Positions 26,167 to 34,596 of a DNA stretch of 64,000 nucleotides are shown here, piece after piece. Position numbers and translations under genes: made by a program. The notes under the pieces are model-generated. The model saw nothing but the letters and a program-made list of their open reading frames with translations. It had not been told where the DNA came from and searched no databases. Every line of letters starts with the position of its first letter. Position 1 is the first letter of the stretch. The stretch comes from Sphingopyxis soli (GTDB taxonomy: Bacteria; Pseudomonadota; Alphaproteobacteria; Sphingomonadales; Sphingomonadaceae), in assembly GCF_018682675.1 (NCBI RefSeq), contig NZ_JAFMTR010000051.1:1-64000 (forward strand). Direction: 5' to 3'.

Positions 26167-27591
26167 ATGATCGTAACCCGCTTCGGCGGGCTGGCCATGC
26201 TCATGACCAGCGCCGCCACTTTGACCGCCTGCGCCTCGGTCCCCGACCTCGGTGCGCGCCCCGAAACCCGTGCGCCGGAAACCATCGCCAGCGCCGCAAG
26301 CCTGGGCGGCGACGCCGGTGTCTGGCCCGCCGACGGCTGGTGGAAAGGCTATGGCGATGCCCAGCTCGACGCGCTGATGCAGGAAGCGATCGCCGGATCG
26401 CCCGACCTGCGCATGGCTTCGGCGCGACTCCGCAAGGCGCAGGCCTATGCCCGTCAGGCGGGCGCAGCACTGCTGCCGCAAATCGATGGGACGAGCAGCG
26501 CGGGCTTCGTCCAGCAGAGCGAGAATAACGGCGTCCCCGCGCAATTCGTCCCCGACGGCTGGGAAGACACCGCGAAGACCGGGCTCTCCTTCTCGCTCGA
26601 CCTCGATCTGTGGGGCAAGAACCGCGCGACGCTCGCCGCCGCGAAAGCCGATGCGCTGGCGGCGGCCTATGAGGTGCAGGAAGCGCGGAGCGCACTGACC
26701 GCCGCGCTCGCCGGCAGCTATGCCGAACTCGCCCGGCTTCATGCCCAGCGCGACGTGCTCGACCGCACGGTGCAGAACCGGCTCGAGACGCTGAAGCTCG
26801 TCGGCGACCGCGTCTATGCCGGGCTCGACAATCAGGCCGCGCTCAAGCAGGCGCGCTCGCGCGTTCCCGCCGCCAGGGCCGAGCTCGCCGCAACCGACGA
26901 AGCGATCGCGCTGACGAAGAACAGCATCGCCGAACTCACCGGCGCCGGTCCCGACCGCGCGCTGACGATCGGCCGCCCCGCGGTCGCGCTCGCCGCCGTC
27001 CGCGGCGTCCCCGCCAATGCGTCGATCGACCTGATCGGCCGCCGTCCCGACATCGCTGCGGCGCTCGCCGGTGTCGATGCGCAGACGAGCCGGATCAAGG
27101 CGGCGCGTGCCGCCTTCTATCCGAACATCAGCCTTACCGGGCTGATCGGTTTGCAGGCGCTCGGCATCGGCAATCTCGCCGACAGCGGCTCGCTCTATGG
27201 CAGTGCCGGCCCCGCGATCAGCCTGCCGGTCTTCCACGGCGGCGCGATCAGCGCGCAATATCGCGGCACGCGGGCGCAATATGACGAAGCCGTCGCGCGC
27301 TACGACGCGACCGTGATCGGCGCGCTCCACGATGTCGCCGACACGCTGGTCAGCCGCCGCGCGCTCGCCGAACGGCTGAGCCTGTCGCTGGCTTCGCTCA
27401 AGGATGCCGAGGCCGCGCACGACCTTTCGCGCCAGCGCTACGAGCGCGGACTCGCCTCCTATCTCGATGTGCTCAGCAACGAGGAAAATGTCCTGCAGGC
27501 GAGGCGTTCGGTCGCCGACCTCCAGGCGCGCGTCTTCACGCTCGACGTCCAGATGGTCCGCTCGCTCGGCGGCGGATTCACCAAAGCCTGA
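26167..27591 (+). CDS. NodT/OprM-type outer membrane efflux factor
   Basis: The 474-residue outer membrane channel of a tripartite pump has an N-terminal signal with a Cys in LTACASVPDL, consistent with lipidation. PDGWWKGYGDAQLDALMQEA opens the first coiled-coil repeat. Two repeats of the TolC-like helical barrel follow, with the family landmarks RADIAAALAG-like (RRPDIAAALAG) and FYPNISLTGLIG. It docks with the HlyD-type adaptor encoded downstream. It is the first gene of an operon whose promoter carries TetR-type operators. Confidence 0.93.
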   Translation: MIVTRFGGLAMLMTSAATLTACASVPDLGARPETRAPETIASAASLGGDAGVWPADGWWKGYGDAQLDALMQEAIAGSPDLRMASARLRKAQAYARQAGAALLPQIDGTSSAGFVQQSENNGVPAQFVPDGWEDTAKTGLSFSLDLDLWGKNRATLAAAKADALAAAYEVQEARSALTAALAGSYAELARLHAQRDVLDRTVQNRLETLKLVGDRVYAGLDNQAALKQARSRVPAARAELAATDEAIALTKNSIAELTGAGPDRALTIGRPAVALAAVRGVPANASIDLIGRRPDIAAALAGVDAQTSRIKAARAAFYPNISLTGLIGLQALGIGNLADSGSLYGSAGPAISLPVFHGGAISAQYRGTRAQYDEAVARYDATVIGALHDVADTLVSRRALAERLSLSLASLKDAEAAHDLSRQRYERGLASYLDVLSNEENVLQARRSVADLQARVFTLDVQMVRSLGGGFTKA

Positions 27592-27631
27592 TCCTCTCCC
27601 CTCCCAACCACCAAAGGAAAGACCCATCCCC

Positions 27632-27790
27632 ATGAATAGCAATGTCAAAAATCCGAAGCGCCAGCGCGCGCTGCGCTGGCTGGGCTACGGCCTGCTGCTC
27701 AAGCTCGCGCTCGTTGGCGGCGCCTGGCTGTTCGCCGCAACCGCCCAGCAGATCATGACCACCCCCCCTCTGATCATTTCCGCACGATGA
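27632..27790 (+). CDS. Small single-span membrane protein in the efflux operon
   Basis: The 52-residue product has a very basic N-terminus (NVKNPKRQRALRW) and one hydrophobic helix of about 20 residues (YGLLLKLALVGGAWLFAAT), then a short polar tail. The ATG at 27632 has AAAGGAAAG upstream. It sits between the outer membrane factor (40 bases away) and the adaptor (18 bases away). Its placement, start signal and membrane-helix pattern support a real gene. Positive residues at the start predict a cytoplasmic N-terminus. Family not recognised; it could be an accessory subunit of the pump. Confidence 0.7.
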   Translation: MNSNVKNPKRQRALRWLGYGLLLKLALVGGAWLFAATAQQIMTTPPLIISAR

Positions 27791-27808
27791 TTTCCAAAGG
27801 ACAGACCG

Positions 27809-28999
27809 ATGACTCAAGTAGCTTTTCTCGACCATGCCGATGATTTCCGCGACGACGGCGCGCGGGCCACCGAACCGACGATCAACGCGAACGAGGCCGC
27901 GACCTCGGCCAGGCGCAAGAAGCTGTTTGCCGCGCTCGGCGGCGCGGTGCTCCTCGCCGGTGCCGGTTACTGGCTGCTCGCCGACGGCGATCTGGTCGCG
28001 ACCGACAATGCCTATGTCGCCGCGGACTCGGCGCAGGTAACCCCGCTTGTCTCGGGCGCGGTGGTCAAGGTGTTCGTCGTCAACACGCAGAATGTGAAGC
28101 GCGGCGATATCCTGATCCAGCTCGACGACACCGACGCCAGACTGGCGCTGGCGCGCGCCGAGGCCGATTATGCCCGCGCCCGCCGCCAGTTCGGCCAGGC
28201 GGTCGCGACCAGCAGCTCGCTGGCCGGACAGGTCAGCGCCGGTGCGGCCTCGATCGGTCAGGCAGAGGCGCAGGTGCAGATCGCGACTGCAGCGCTGGCC
28301 AAGGCGCGCATCGACCTCGACCGCCGCGCCGGCATTGCCGACGGCGGCGCGGTGTCGGGCGAGGAACTGACCGTCGTCCGCAACGCCTATGCCGCCGCGC
28401 AGGGCAATCTGGCGCAGGCGAAGGCCGGGCTGGCCCAGGCCGTCGCCTCGCGCAATTCGGCGTCGGGCTCGCTCGCCGCGAACAATGCGATGATCGCGGG
28501 CGTTTCGGTCAACAACCACCCCGATGTGCTCGCCGCCAAGGCGAAGCTCGATCAGGCGCGTATCGACCTGGAACGCACGGTGATCCGCGCGCCCGTCGAC
28601 GGCGTCGTCACCAACAAGCAAGTGCAGGTCGGCCAGCGCGTTTCGGCGGGCAGCGTCGCGATGACGATCGTTCCGATCGGCGCCGTCTATGTCGACGCCA
28701 ACTTCAAGGAAGGCCAGCTCGAACGCGTTCGCGTCGGCCAGCCGGTCGAGCTCGTCTCCGACCTCTATGGGTCGGACGTCGTCTTCCACGGCCGCGTCGA
28801 GGGCTTTTCGGGCGGTACCGGTTCGGCGTTCGCGCTGATCCCCGCGCAGAATGCGACGGGCAACTGGATCAAGGTGGTCCAGCGCCTGCCGGTGCGCGTC
28901 TCGCTCGATCCGAAGGAGCTCAAGCGGCATCCGTTGCGCGTCGGCCTGTCGATGGAGGCCGAGATCGACGTCGCAAGCCGCCGGAAGGACGTCCGGTGA
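27809..28999 (+). CDS. HlyD/EmrA-family membrane fusion protein
   Basis: The 396-residue periplasmic adaptor has a cytoplasmic tail, one membrane helix near residues 35-55, and the half-lipoyl motif pair (ATDNAYVAADSAQVTPLVSG near residue 65 and IRAPVDGVVTNKQVQVGQ near residue 260). A long coiled-coil hairpin lies between the motifs, and beta-barrel segments follow. It links the MFS pump encoded next with the outer membrane factor. AAAGGA precedes the ATG. Its stop overlaps the GTG start of the pump gene by four bases, giving coupled translation. Confidence 0.93.
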   Translation: MTQVAFLDHADDFRDDGARATEPTINANEAATSARRKKLFAALGGAVLLAGAGYWLLADGDLVATDNAYVAADSAQVTPLVSGAVVKVFVVNTQNVKRGDILIQLDDTDARLALARAEADYARARRQFGQAVATSSSLAGQVSAGAASIGQAEAQVQIATAALAKARIDLDRRAGIADGGAVSGEELTVVRNAYAAAQGNLAQAKAGLAQAVASRNSASGSLAANNAMIAGVSVNNHPDVLAAKAKLDQARIDLERTVIRAPVDGVVTNKQVQVGQRVSAGSVAMTIVPIGAVYVDANFKEGQLERVRVGQPVELVSDLYGSDVVFHGRVEGFSGGTGSAFALIPAQNATGNWIKVVQRLPVRVSLDPKELKRHPLRVGLSMEAEIDVASRRKDVR

Positions 29000-30555
29000 G
29001 CGCGGCGGGCACCCAGCACTCCGGCGCCGGGGACCACAGCTCGACGATCCTGACGGGCAGCATGTTGCTGCTCGCCGGGGCGGTGCTCGCGGTCAGCAAC
29101 TTCATGGTCGTGCTCGATACCACGATCGCGAACGTGTCGGTCGCGCATATCGCCGGCGGCCTCGGCATCTCCTCCTCGGAGGGAACATGGGTGATCACAT
29201 CCTATGCCGTGGCCGAGGCGATCTGCGTGCCGCTCACCGGATGGCTCTCGCGGCGCCTCGGCACCGTGCGGCTGTTCGCGGGCGGGATGCTCGGCTTCGG
29301 CATCTTCTCCTTCCTCTGCGGCACCGCGACCAGCCTCACCATGCTCGTCGCCTTCCGTATCGGGCAGGGGATTTGCGGCGGGCCGCTGATGGCGCTCAGT
29401 CAGACCCTGCTGCTGCGGGTCTTTCCCAAGGACAAACATGCGATGACGATGGGGATTTGGGCGATGACGACGCTGACCGCGCCGATCTTCGGCCCGATCC
29501 TGGGCGGCACCATCTCCGACAGCTGGGGCTGGCACTGGATCTTCTTCATCAACGTCCCCGTTGCGGCGATCTGCGCCTTCACGGCGTGGACGGTGCTGCG
29601 CAAAGCGGAGACCGAGAAGGTGAACGAGCCCGTCGACGGTTTCGGGCTGGTTCTGCTCGTCCTCTGGGTCGGTGCGTTGCAGCTGATGCTCGATCTCGGG
29701 CGCGAACATGACTGGTTCAGCGCGGACATCATCGTCCAGCTCGCCATCATCGCGATCATCGGCTTCGCGAGCTTCCTGATCTGGGAGCTGACGCACGACA
29801 GGCCCGTGGTCGACCTTCGGCCTTTCCGCCACCGCGGCTTCACCGTGGCGGTCATCGCATTGGTGTTCGCTTACGGCACCTTCTTCGCAAGCCTGGTGGT
29901 GATCCCGCAATGGTTGCAGGGCGCGATGGGCTACACCGCGACCTGGGCCGGCTATGCCACCGCGTTCAACGGCGTGGCGGCGGTGCTGATGGCGCCGGTC
30001 GTCGCGAAGCGGATGACCGAGGTCGATCCGCGCCGGCTCGTCTTCATCGGCGTGCTCTGGCTCGGCGGCACCTCGCTGCTCCGCGTCTTCTGGTGGAACA
30101 GCGGCGCCGACTTCTGGACGCTGGCGCTCCCCCAGTTGATCCAGGGCGCGGGCATGCCCTTCTTCTTCGTGCCTTTGACGACCATCGCCCTCGGCGCGGT
30201 CGACGAAGAGGAAACGGCCTCGGCGGCGGGGGTGATGAACTTCCTGCGGACGATGGCCGGGGCCGTCGCCGTCGCGATCTCGACGACGCTCTGGTACGAC
30301 GGCGCGCAGGAAAAGCGCGACGGCCTCTCGGGCGTCCTCCACGGCACGCAGGCGGCGATCGATGGGCTGATGGCCAAGGGCTACAGCCTCGAGCAGGCCC
30401 GCCAGATCATCAGCCAGATGGTCGACAAGGAAAGCGTCGCGCTGGCGACAGGGCAGACCTTCGTCTGGGCCGCGTTCGTCTTCGCTGCCGCCGCCTCGAT
30501 CATCTGGCTTGCCCCGCGGCCGACGCGCGCCGTGGATACCAGTTCGGTGCACTGA
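28996..30555 (+). CDS. DHA2-family MFS multidrug transporter, EmrB-type
   Basis: The 519-residue proton-driven exporter has about 14 membrane helices, the DHA2 size class. Motif-C-like and early-loop landmarks are visible: VVLDTTIANV in helix 1, GTWVITSYAVAEAICVPLTG in helix 2, and GWHWIFFINVPV in helix 6. The start is GTG in a GTGA overlap with the adaptor gene. Together with the adaptor and outer membrane factor it forms an EmrAB-TolC-like pump for hydrophobic toxic compounds. The exact substrates cannot be read from sequence. Confidence 0.93.
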   Translation: MSAAGTQHSGAGDHSSTILTGSMLLLAGAVLAVSNFMVVLDTTIANVSVAHIAGGLGISSSEGTWVITSYAVAEAICVPLTGWLSRRLGTVRLFAGGMLGFGIFSFLCGTATSLTMLVAFRIGQGICGGPLMALSQTLLLRVFPKDKHAMTMGIWAMTTLTAPIFGPILGGTISDSWGWHWIFFINVPVAAICAFTAWTVLRKAETEKVNEPVDGFGLVLLVLWVGALQLMLDLGREHDWFSADIIVQLAIIAIIGFASFLIWELTHDRPVVDLRPFRHRGFTVAVIALVFAYGTFFASLVVIPQWLQGAMGYTATWAGYATAFNGVAAVLMAPVVAKRMTEVDPRRLVFIGVLWLGGTSLLRVFWWNSGADFWTLALPQLIQGAGMPFFFVPLTTIALGAVDEEETASAAGVMNFLRTMAGAVAVAISTTLWYDGAQEKRDGLSGVLHGTQAAIDGLMAKGYSLEQARQIISQMVDKESVALATGQTFVWAAFVFAAAASIIWLAPRPTRAVDTSSVH

Positions 30556-30571
30556 CCTGCATCGTGCGGAA

Positions 30572-30614
30572 GTTCCGGGCGGGCACCTCCCCCTGCCCCC
30601 CGCCCGCCCGGAAC
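30572..30614 (+). terminator. Hairpin after the efflux operon
   Basis: GTTCCGGGCGGGC at 30572-30584 and GCCCGCCCGGAAC at 30602-30614 form a perfect 13-bp stem with a C-rich 17-base loop. It begins 16 bases after the pump stop codon. There is no T tract, so termination is likely but not assured. Confidence 0.6.
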
Positions 30615-30755
30615 GACCATCGTCGGCGCGAGCCGGTCGACCGCTCCCCCCGTGTCGGTCGGCTCGCGTTCGATCCTTCGCCCCGCAATCAAGCCGAAAC
30701 GCGATTCTGCGTCACAGGATTTTTGCACCCGAAATCAAGCAACAAGGATTATGTC

Positions 30756-32798
30756 ATGACCAATATTCCCAACCGAAACCGCCGCGCCGGATACGGCAAA
30801 GCCGCCGCGCTGTGGCTGCTTTTTGCCGGCGCATCGCTCGTCGCCATGGAACATCCCGCCGACGCCGCGACCACCGCGACGACCGCTACGATTGCGGTCG
30901 ACAACACACCGCCCGCGATCGTCTTCGCCTTCGAGCCGACGGTCATGGTGCATATCGACGGCAAGCCCGTGCTTCGCGACATGAAGTCGGCGGGCGTCCG
31001 GCGCGTCGTCAACACGCGCGCGCTGCTGGTCCGGGCAGGCAATCTTTACTATCTGCGCGTCGGCGGCCGCTGGCTGACCGCAACCGCGCTGAACGCCCGC
31101 TGGACGCTGGCCCGCGACGTGCCTGCCAATGTGACCTGGGCGCTGAACGAAGCCACATCGCACAAGCTGGCCGATCCGATGGACAAGACGGCGGACGATG
31201 TCGCCGCGCTGCTGCGCACCGGCCGCGCGCCGGTGATCGTCGTGCGCAGCGACGCTGCCGAGCTGATCGCCATATCGGGCGAGCCGCAATTCGCGCCGAT
31301 CGCGGGCACGACGCTCGCCTATGTCGCGAACACGCGCGCCGACGTCTTTGTCACCGCGAACACCAACTGGTATCTGCTGCTGTCGGGACGCTGGTTCGTC
31401 GCGCCGTCGGCGAAGGGGCCATGGACTTATGTCGCGCCCGACAGGCTGCCCGCCGACTTCGCGCGCATCCCCGCCGACAGCCCCAAGGGCGTGGTCCTCG
31501 CATCGGTTGCCGGGACGCCGCAGGCGAAGGCGGCAATCGCCAGCAACAGCATCCCGCAGACCGCGACGGTCGATCGCAAGCAGGCAAGCTTCACCGCGAC
31601 TTATGACGGCAATCCCGAATTCCGCGCCGTGACGGGGACCGGTCTTACCTACGCGCGCAATGCGGCGGTGCCGGTGATCGGCGTCGATGCCAGCCACTAT
31701 TACGCCGTTTCGAATGGCGTCTGGTTCGCCGCGTCGTCGCCGCACGGTCCGTGGGTGGTCGCGACCAGCGTCGCGCCCGCAATCTATACGATCCCGGCCA
31801 GCTCGCCGCTCCATTTTGTGACCTATGTCCGCGTCTATGGGGTCAGCGGCGACAGCGTTCTGGTCGGCTATACGCCCGGCTATTACGGCATCGTGTCGAC
31901 CGGAACCGTCGTCGTCTATGGCACCGGCTATCGCTGCACCGCGTGGGTCGGTTCGGTCTGGTATGGCTGTCCCGCCACTTACGCGCCCGCCGCCTATTGG
32001 TATGGCGGCGCCTATCCCGTCGCGGGGGCGTGGAACGTCTATGGCCAGTGGGGCAATGCCGTCGTCGCGGGCACCGCGGCGGCATGGGCCAATCCGTGGA
32101 CCGGCAATTACGGCCGCGCGGTGGAAGGCGGCTATTACAACCAGGCGACCGGTGGAGGCGGGGTCGGACAGGCGGCGGTCAACACCAACGCCTATACCGG
32201 CACCACCACCGCGGTGGCGCGCGGTGTGCGCTACAATCCCGAAACAGGCCGTGTCGTCGCGAACGAAGGCGTCGCAGCCTATAACCCCTATACGGGACAG
32301 GCGGGCGCCGCGAACCACCGCGAGGTCTATAATAGCAACACCGGCCGCCAGACGAGCATGGCGGGCGCGGCGGGTGTCGGCCCGGAAGGCGCGGGCGCGG
32401 TCGGCGGATTCTCGACGACGGGTTCCGGCGGCAACGCTGCGGGCGTCGGCGGCGTCACTTACGACCGTGACAGCGGCACGGTGAACGCCGGTGGCGCGGT
32501 CAAGGTCGGCGACGATGTCTATGCCGGGAAAAATGGCGACGTCTATCAAAAGACCGACAGCGGCTGGGAACAGGTGGAGCGCAGCACGGCGCAGCGGCAG
32601 AATGGGCAGCGATCGTCCGGCACGACGACCGGGCCGGTGGACCGCGGCACCGGCAGCAAGGCCGCCTCGACCAGCCGTCAGCGACCCGAACGCGGCAGCA
32701 TCGGAAACGGCGGGATCACCGGCGCCAAGGGTGGCAGCCGTCCTGCGATCGGCGGCGGCGGTCGCCCCGCGAAGGGCGGCCGTCCCCGCAAGCGGTGA
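30756..32798 (+). CDS. Large secreted protein with Tyr/Trp-Gly-Pro-Trp repeats, function unknown
   Basis: The 680-residue product has a signal peptide ending near ADAATT. The N-terminal half holds three related segments of the form aromatic-Tyr...G.WF.A....GPW, near residues 95-125, 203-240 and 313-348. The middle is rich in Gly, Tyr, Trp and Ala and may be membrane- or wall-interacting. The last third is a Gly/Ser/Arg-rich low-complexity tail with repeats such as YNPETGRV and YNPYTGQA and ends with basic residues. AAGGA lies before the ATG. Such proteins are sometimes annotated as carbohydrate-binding family V/XII-like. It lies 200 bases behind the pump operon, separated by a strong hairpin. 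Surface role inferred only. Confidence 0.75.
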   Translation: MTNIPNRNRRAGYGKAAALWLLFAGASLVAMEHPADAATTATTATIAVDNTPPAIVFAFEPTVMVHIDGKPVLRDMKSAGVRRVVNTRALLVRAGNLYYLRVGGRWLTATALNARWTLARDVPANVTWALNEATSHKLADPMDKTADDVAALLRTGRAPVIVVRSDAAELIAISGEPQFAPIAGTTLAYVANTRADVFVTANTNWYLLLSGRWFVAPSAKGPWTYVAPDRLPADFARIPADSPKGVVLASVAGTPQAKAAIASNSIPQTATVDRKQASFTATYDGNPEFRAVTGTGLTYARNAAVPVIGVDASHYYAVSNGVWFAASSPHGPWVVATSVAPAIYTIPASSPLHFVTYVRVYGVSGDSVLVGYTPGYYGIVSTGTVVVYGTGYRCTAWVGSVWYGCPATYAPAAYWYGGAYPVAGAWNVYGQWGNAVVAGTAAAWANPWTGNYGRAVEGGYYNQATGGGGVGQAAVNTNAYTGTTTAVARGVRYNPETGRVVANEGVAAYNPYTGQAGAANHREVYNSNTGRQTSMAGAAGVGPEGAGAVGGFSTTGSGGNAAGVGGVTYDRDSGTVNAGGAVKVGDDVYAGKNGDVYQKTDSGWEQVERSTAQRQNGQRSSGTTTGPVDRGTGSKAASTSRQRPERGSIGNGGITGAKGGSRPAIGGGGRPAKGGRPRKR

Positions 32799-32806
32799 CG
32801 GTTCGG

Positions 32807-32832
32807 GCGAGGGCGCACCGGTGCGCCCTCGC
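32807..32832. terminator. Perfect palindrome between convergent genes
   Basis: A 26-bp perfect palindrome centred between 32819 and 32820 with arms starting GCGAGGGCGCAC. It sits in the 45-base gap between the secreted repeat protein and a convergent TetR gene, so it could stop transcription from both sides. No T tract on either strand. Confidence 0.6.
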
Positions 32833-32843
32833 CTGCCGCGGCC

Positions 32844-33506
32844 CTATCGATTTCCGTTCAAAAGCCCGATCGCGCGGTCGAGTTCTTGCCCGATACGCGC
32901 GGCGTCGCTCAGCCGCGCGCGGTTTGCCGCATCGACGCCGAGCCCGCCGAGCCCCAGCGCGATCATGTCCGACAGCATTGCGGCGACCTCGGCGCGAGCG
33001 GCCTCCTGCTCGATCAGCCCGCCCATCAGCGCTTGGCAGCAGCCGAGCCAGAAGAGCACCCCCGCGCGCCCGGCGGCGGGTACCAGCCGATGCGCCGCGC
33101 CGACGGCGCCGAGGTCGGCGATGACGCCGCGGTTGAGCACATGCTGCTCGAGCGTCATGCCGCGCGCACTGCGCATCAGCACCGCCGCGCGCTTGCGCTC
33201 GCTGAGGGCAAAGGCGGCGGCGCCGATCATCCCGCCGCACAGCCGCGCCAGCGGGTCGCGCTCATCGGCGTTGAGCGCGCCGATCAGCGCCTCGATATCG
33301 CTGCGGATCGCCTCGGCAATCGCATTCGCAAAACCATATTTGTCGCCGAAATGATTGAAAAAGGATCCTTTTGCGACCCCGGCGGCGGCGACCAGTTCGT
33401 CGATCGCGATGGCATCGATCGGCCGGTCGGCGAGCAGGTCCAGCCCCGCGTCGAGCAGGGCGGTCCGGGTCCGCGCGGCGCGGGGGGAGAGGGCTTCGCT
33501 CGTCAT
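32844..33506 (-). CDS. TetR/AcrR-family transcriptional regulator of the aromatic operon
   Basis: The 220-residue regulator has an N-terminal helix-turn-helix with IAIDELVAAAGVAKGSFFNHFGDKYGF, the TetR signature. A C-terminal domain with a Cys pair (WLGCCQALMGG) probably binds an inducer. It is divergent from the VOC-FAH-hydroxylase operon, and the 70-bp shared region holds two GTTGAC-type palindromes. Repression of that operon and of itself, relieved by an aromatic compound, is the simplest model. Confidence 0.9.
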   Translation of the reverse strand: MTSEALSPRAARTRTALLDAGLDLLADRPIDAIAIDELVAAAGVAKGSFFNHFGDKYGFANAIAEAIRSDIEALIGALNADERDPLARLCGGMIGAAAFALSERKRAAVLMRSARGMTLEQHVLNRGVIADLGAVGAAHRLVPAAGRAGVLFWLGCCQALMGGLIEQEAARAEVAAMLSDMIALGLGGLGVDAANRARLSDAARIGQELDRAIGLLNGNR

Positions 33507-33517
33507 CTTCGCTCACA

Positions 33518-33535
33518 GTTGACTAAATGGTCATA
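33518..33535. promoter_or_regulatory. TetR-type operator, proximal to the regulator
   Basis: GTTGACTAAATGGTCATA, an imperfect copy of the GTTGAC-N6-GTCAAC palindrome that follows nine bases away. It lies 12 bases upstream of the regulator's start codon. Confidence 0.6.
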
Positions 33536-33543
33536 TTCGCTTA

Positions 33544-33561
33544 GTTGACCGGATAGTCAAC
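33544..33561. promoter_or_regulatory. TetR-type operator, proximal to the aromatic operon
   Basis: GTTGACCGGATAGTCAAC is a perfect 6-bp inverted repeat with six-base spacer, 15 bases upstream of the VOC gene start. The two palindromes are spaced 26 bases centre to centre. Confidence 0.72.
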
Positions 33562-33576
33562 AGCGAGTCGCGAACG

Positions 33577-34596
33577 ATGAGCATTACACGGGCAGAGGAT
33601 ATCGCGCATGTGCGCTTCGCCGCGCCGGACCTCGGCGCGATGCGGACATTTCTCGAGGATTTCGGGCTCGCCTGTTTCGAGGAGCAGGGCGTGCTCTACG
33701 GCCGCGGGTCCGACGGCGCGCCCTTTGCCCACGCGACGGTCGCGGGGAATGCAGGCTTCGCCGGCCTCGCCTTTCGGGTCGGCAGCCTCGCCGACCTCGA
33801 GGCATTGGCGGCCGCCGATGGCGTCGCGGTCGAGGCATCGGCCGCGCCGGGCGGCGGCCATGTCGTCCGCCTCGCCGACCCCGATGGCAACCGCGTCGAA
33901 GCCGTCACCGGACAGGCATGGGGAGAGCCGGTTTCACCCGACCGCGAAGCCCCTTTCAATTCGGTCGCGGCGCGCCGCCGCTTGCGCGCGCCCGTGCGCA
34001 TCGCGCAGCGGCCCTCGCGCGTCCGGCGTCTCGGTCATGTGGTGCTGAACGTCGCGGACTTTCGTCGGTCGGAGGCGTGGTACAAGGCGCGCTTCGGCTT
34101 CATCACCTCCGACGAGATCGAGGCGGCGCCGGGGCTCGCGATCGGCGCCTTCATGCGCTGCGACCGCGGCGACACGCCGACCGATCACCACACGCTGTTC
34201 CTCGCCCAGCTGCCGCCCGGCCCCGGCTTCAACCACGCCGCGTTCGAGGTCGAGGGTCTCGACGACCTGATGGCCGGCCACGAGCATCTGAAGCGCGCCG
34301 GGCGCACCGCCGCATGGGGCGTCGGGCGCCATGTGCTCGGCAGCCAGATCTTCGACTATTGGAAGGATCCCTGGGGGCACGAACTCGAGCATTGGACCGA
34401 CGGCGACCTGTTCGCCGCCGCCGACGGTTCGCGCCTGTCGACCATGCGCGACCTGTTGGGCGTGCAATGGGGGGCGCCCTTCCCCGCGCTCGCCGGCAAG
34501 CGCGCGCCGAAGCCCGAGACCATCGGCAGGCTGCTTGCCCTCCGGCTCCGCTTCAAGGCGCTGTTCCGCCGCAAACCCAAGGATATCGCAGCATGA
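33577..34596 (+). CDS. Two-domain VOC protein, extradiol ring-cleavage dioxygenase-like
   Basis: The 339-residue protein has two vicinal-oxygen-chelate modules. The C-terminal one holds the metal triad expected of type I extradiol dioxygenases: His154 (RLGHVVLN), His220 (FNHAAFEVEG) and Glu271 in GHELEHW. The N-terminal module lacks a full triad, as usual. These enzymes open catechol rings next to the hydroxyl groups using Fe(II). It is the first gene of an operon with a fumarylacetoacetase-like hydrolase and an FAD hydroxylase, overlapping the next gene by four bases. The C-terminal 40 residues are basic. The catechol substrate is not known. Confidence 0.87.
   Translation: MSITRAEDIAHVRFAAPDLGAMRTFLEDFGLACFEEQGVLYGRGSDGAPFAHATVAGNAGFAGLAFRVGSLADLEALAAADGVAVEASAAPGGGHVVRLADPDGNRVEAVTGQAWGEPVSPDREAPFNSVAARRRLRAPVRIAQRPSRVRRLGHVVLNVADFRRSEAWYKARFGFITSDEIEAAPGLAIGAFMRCDRGDTPTDHHTLFLAQLPPGPGFNHAAFEVEGLDDLMAGHEHLKRAGRTAAWGVGRHVLGSQIFDYWKDPWGHELEHWTDGDLFAAADGSRLSTMRDLLGVQWGAPFPALAGKRAPKPETIGRLLALRLRFKALFRRKPKDIAA

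Noticed and set aside
32716-33240. Overlapping Arg-rich frames around the TetR gene at 32844-33506
   Set aside because: Codon periodicity and helix-turn-helix support only the TetR frame.
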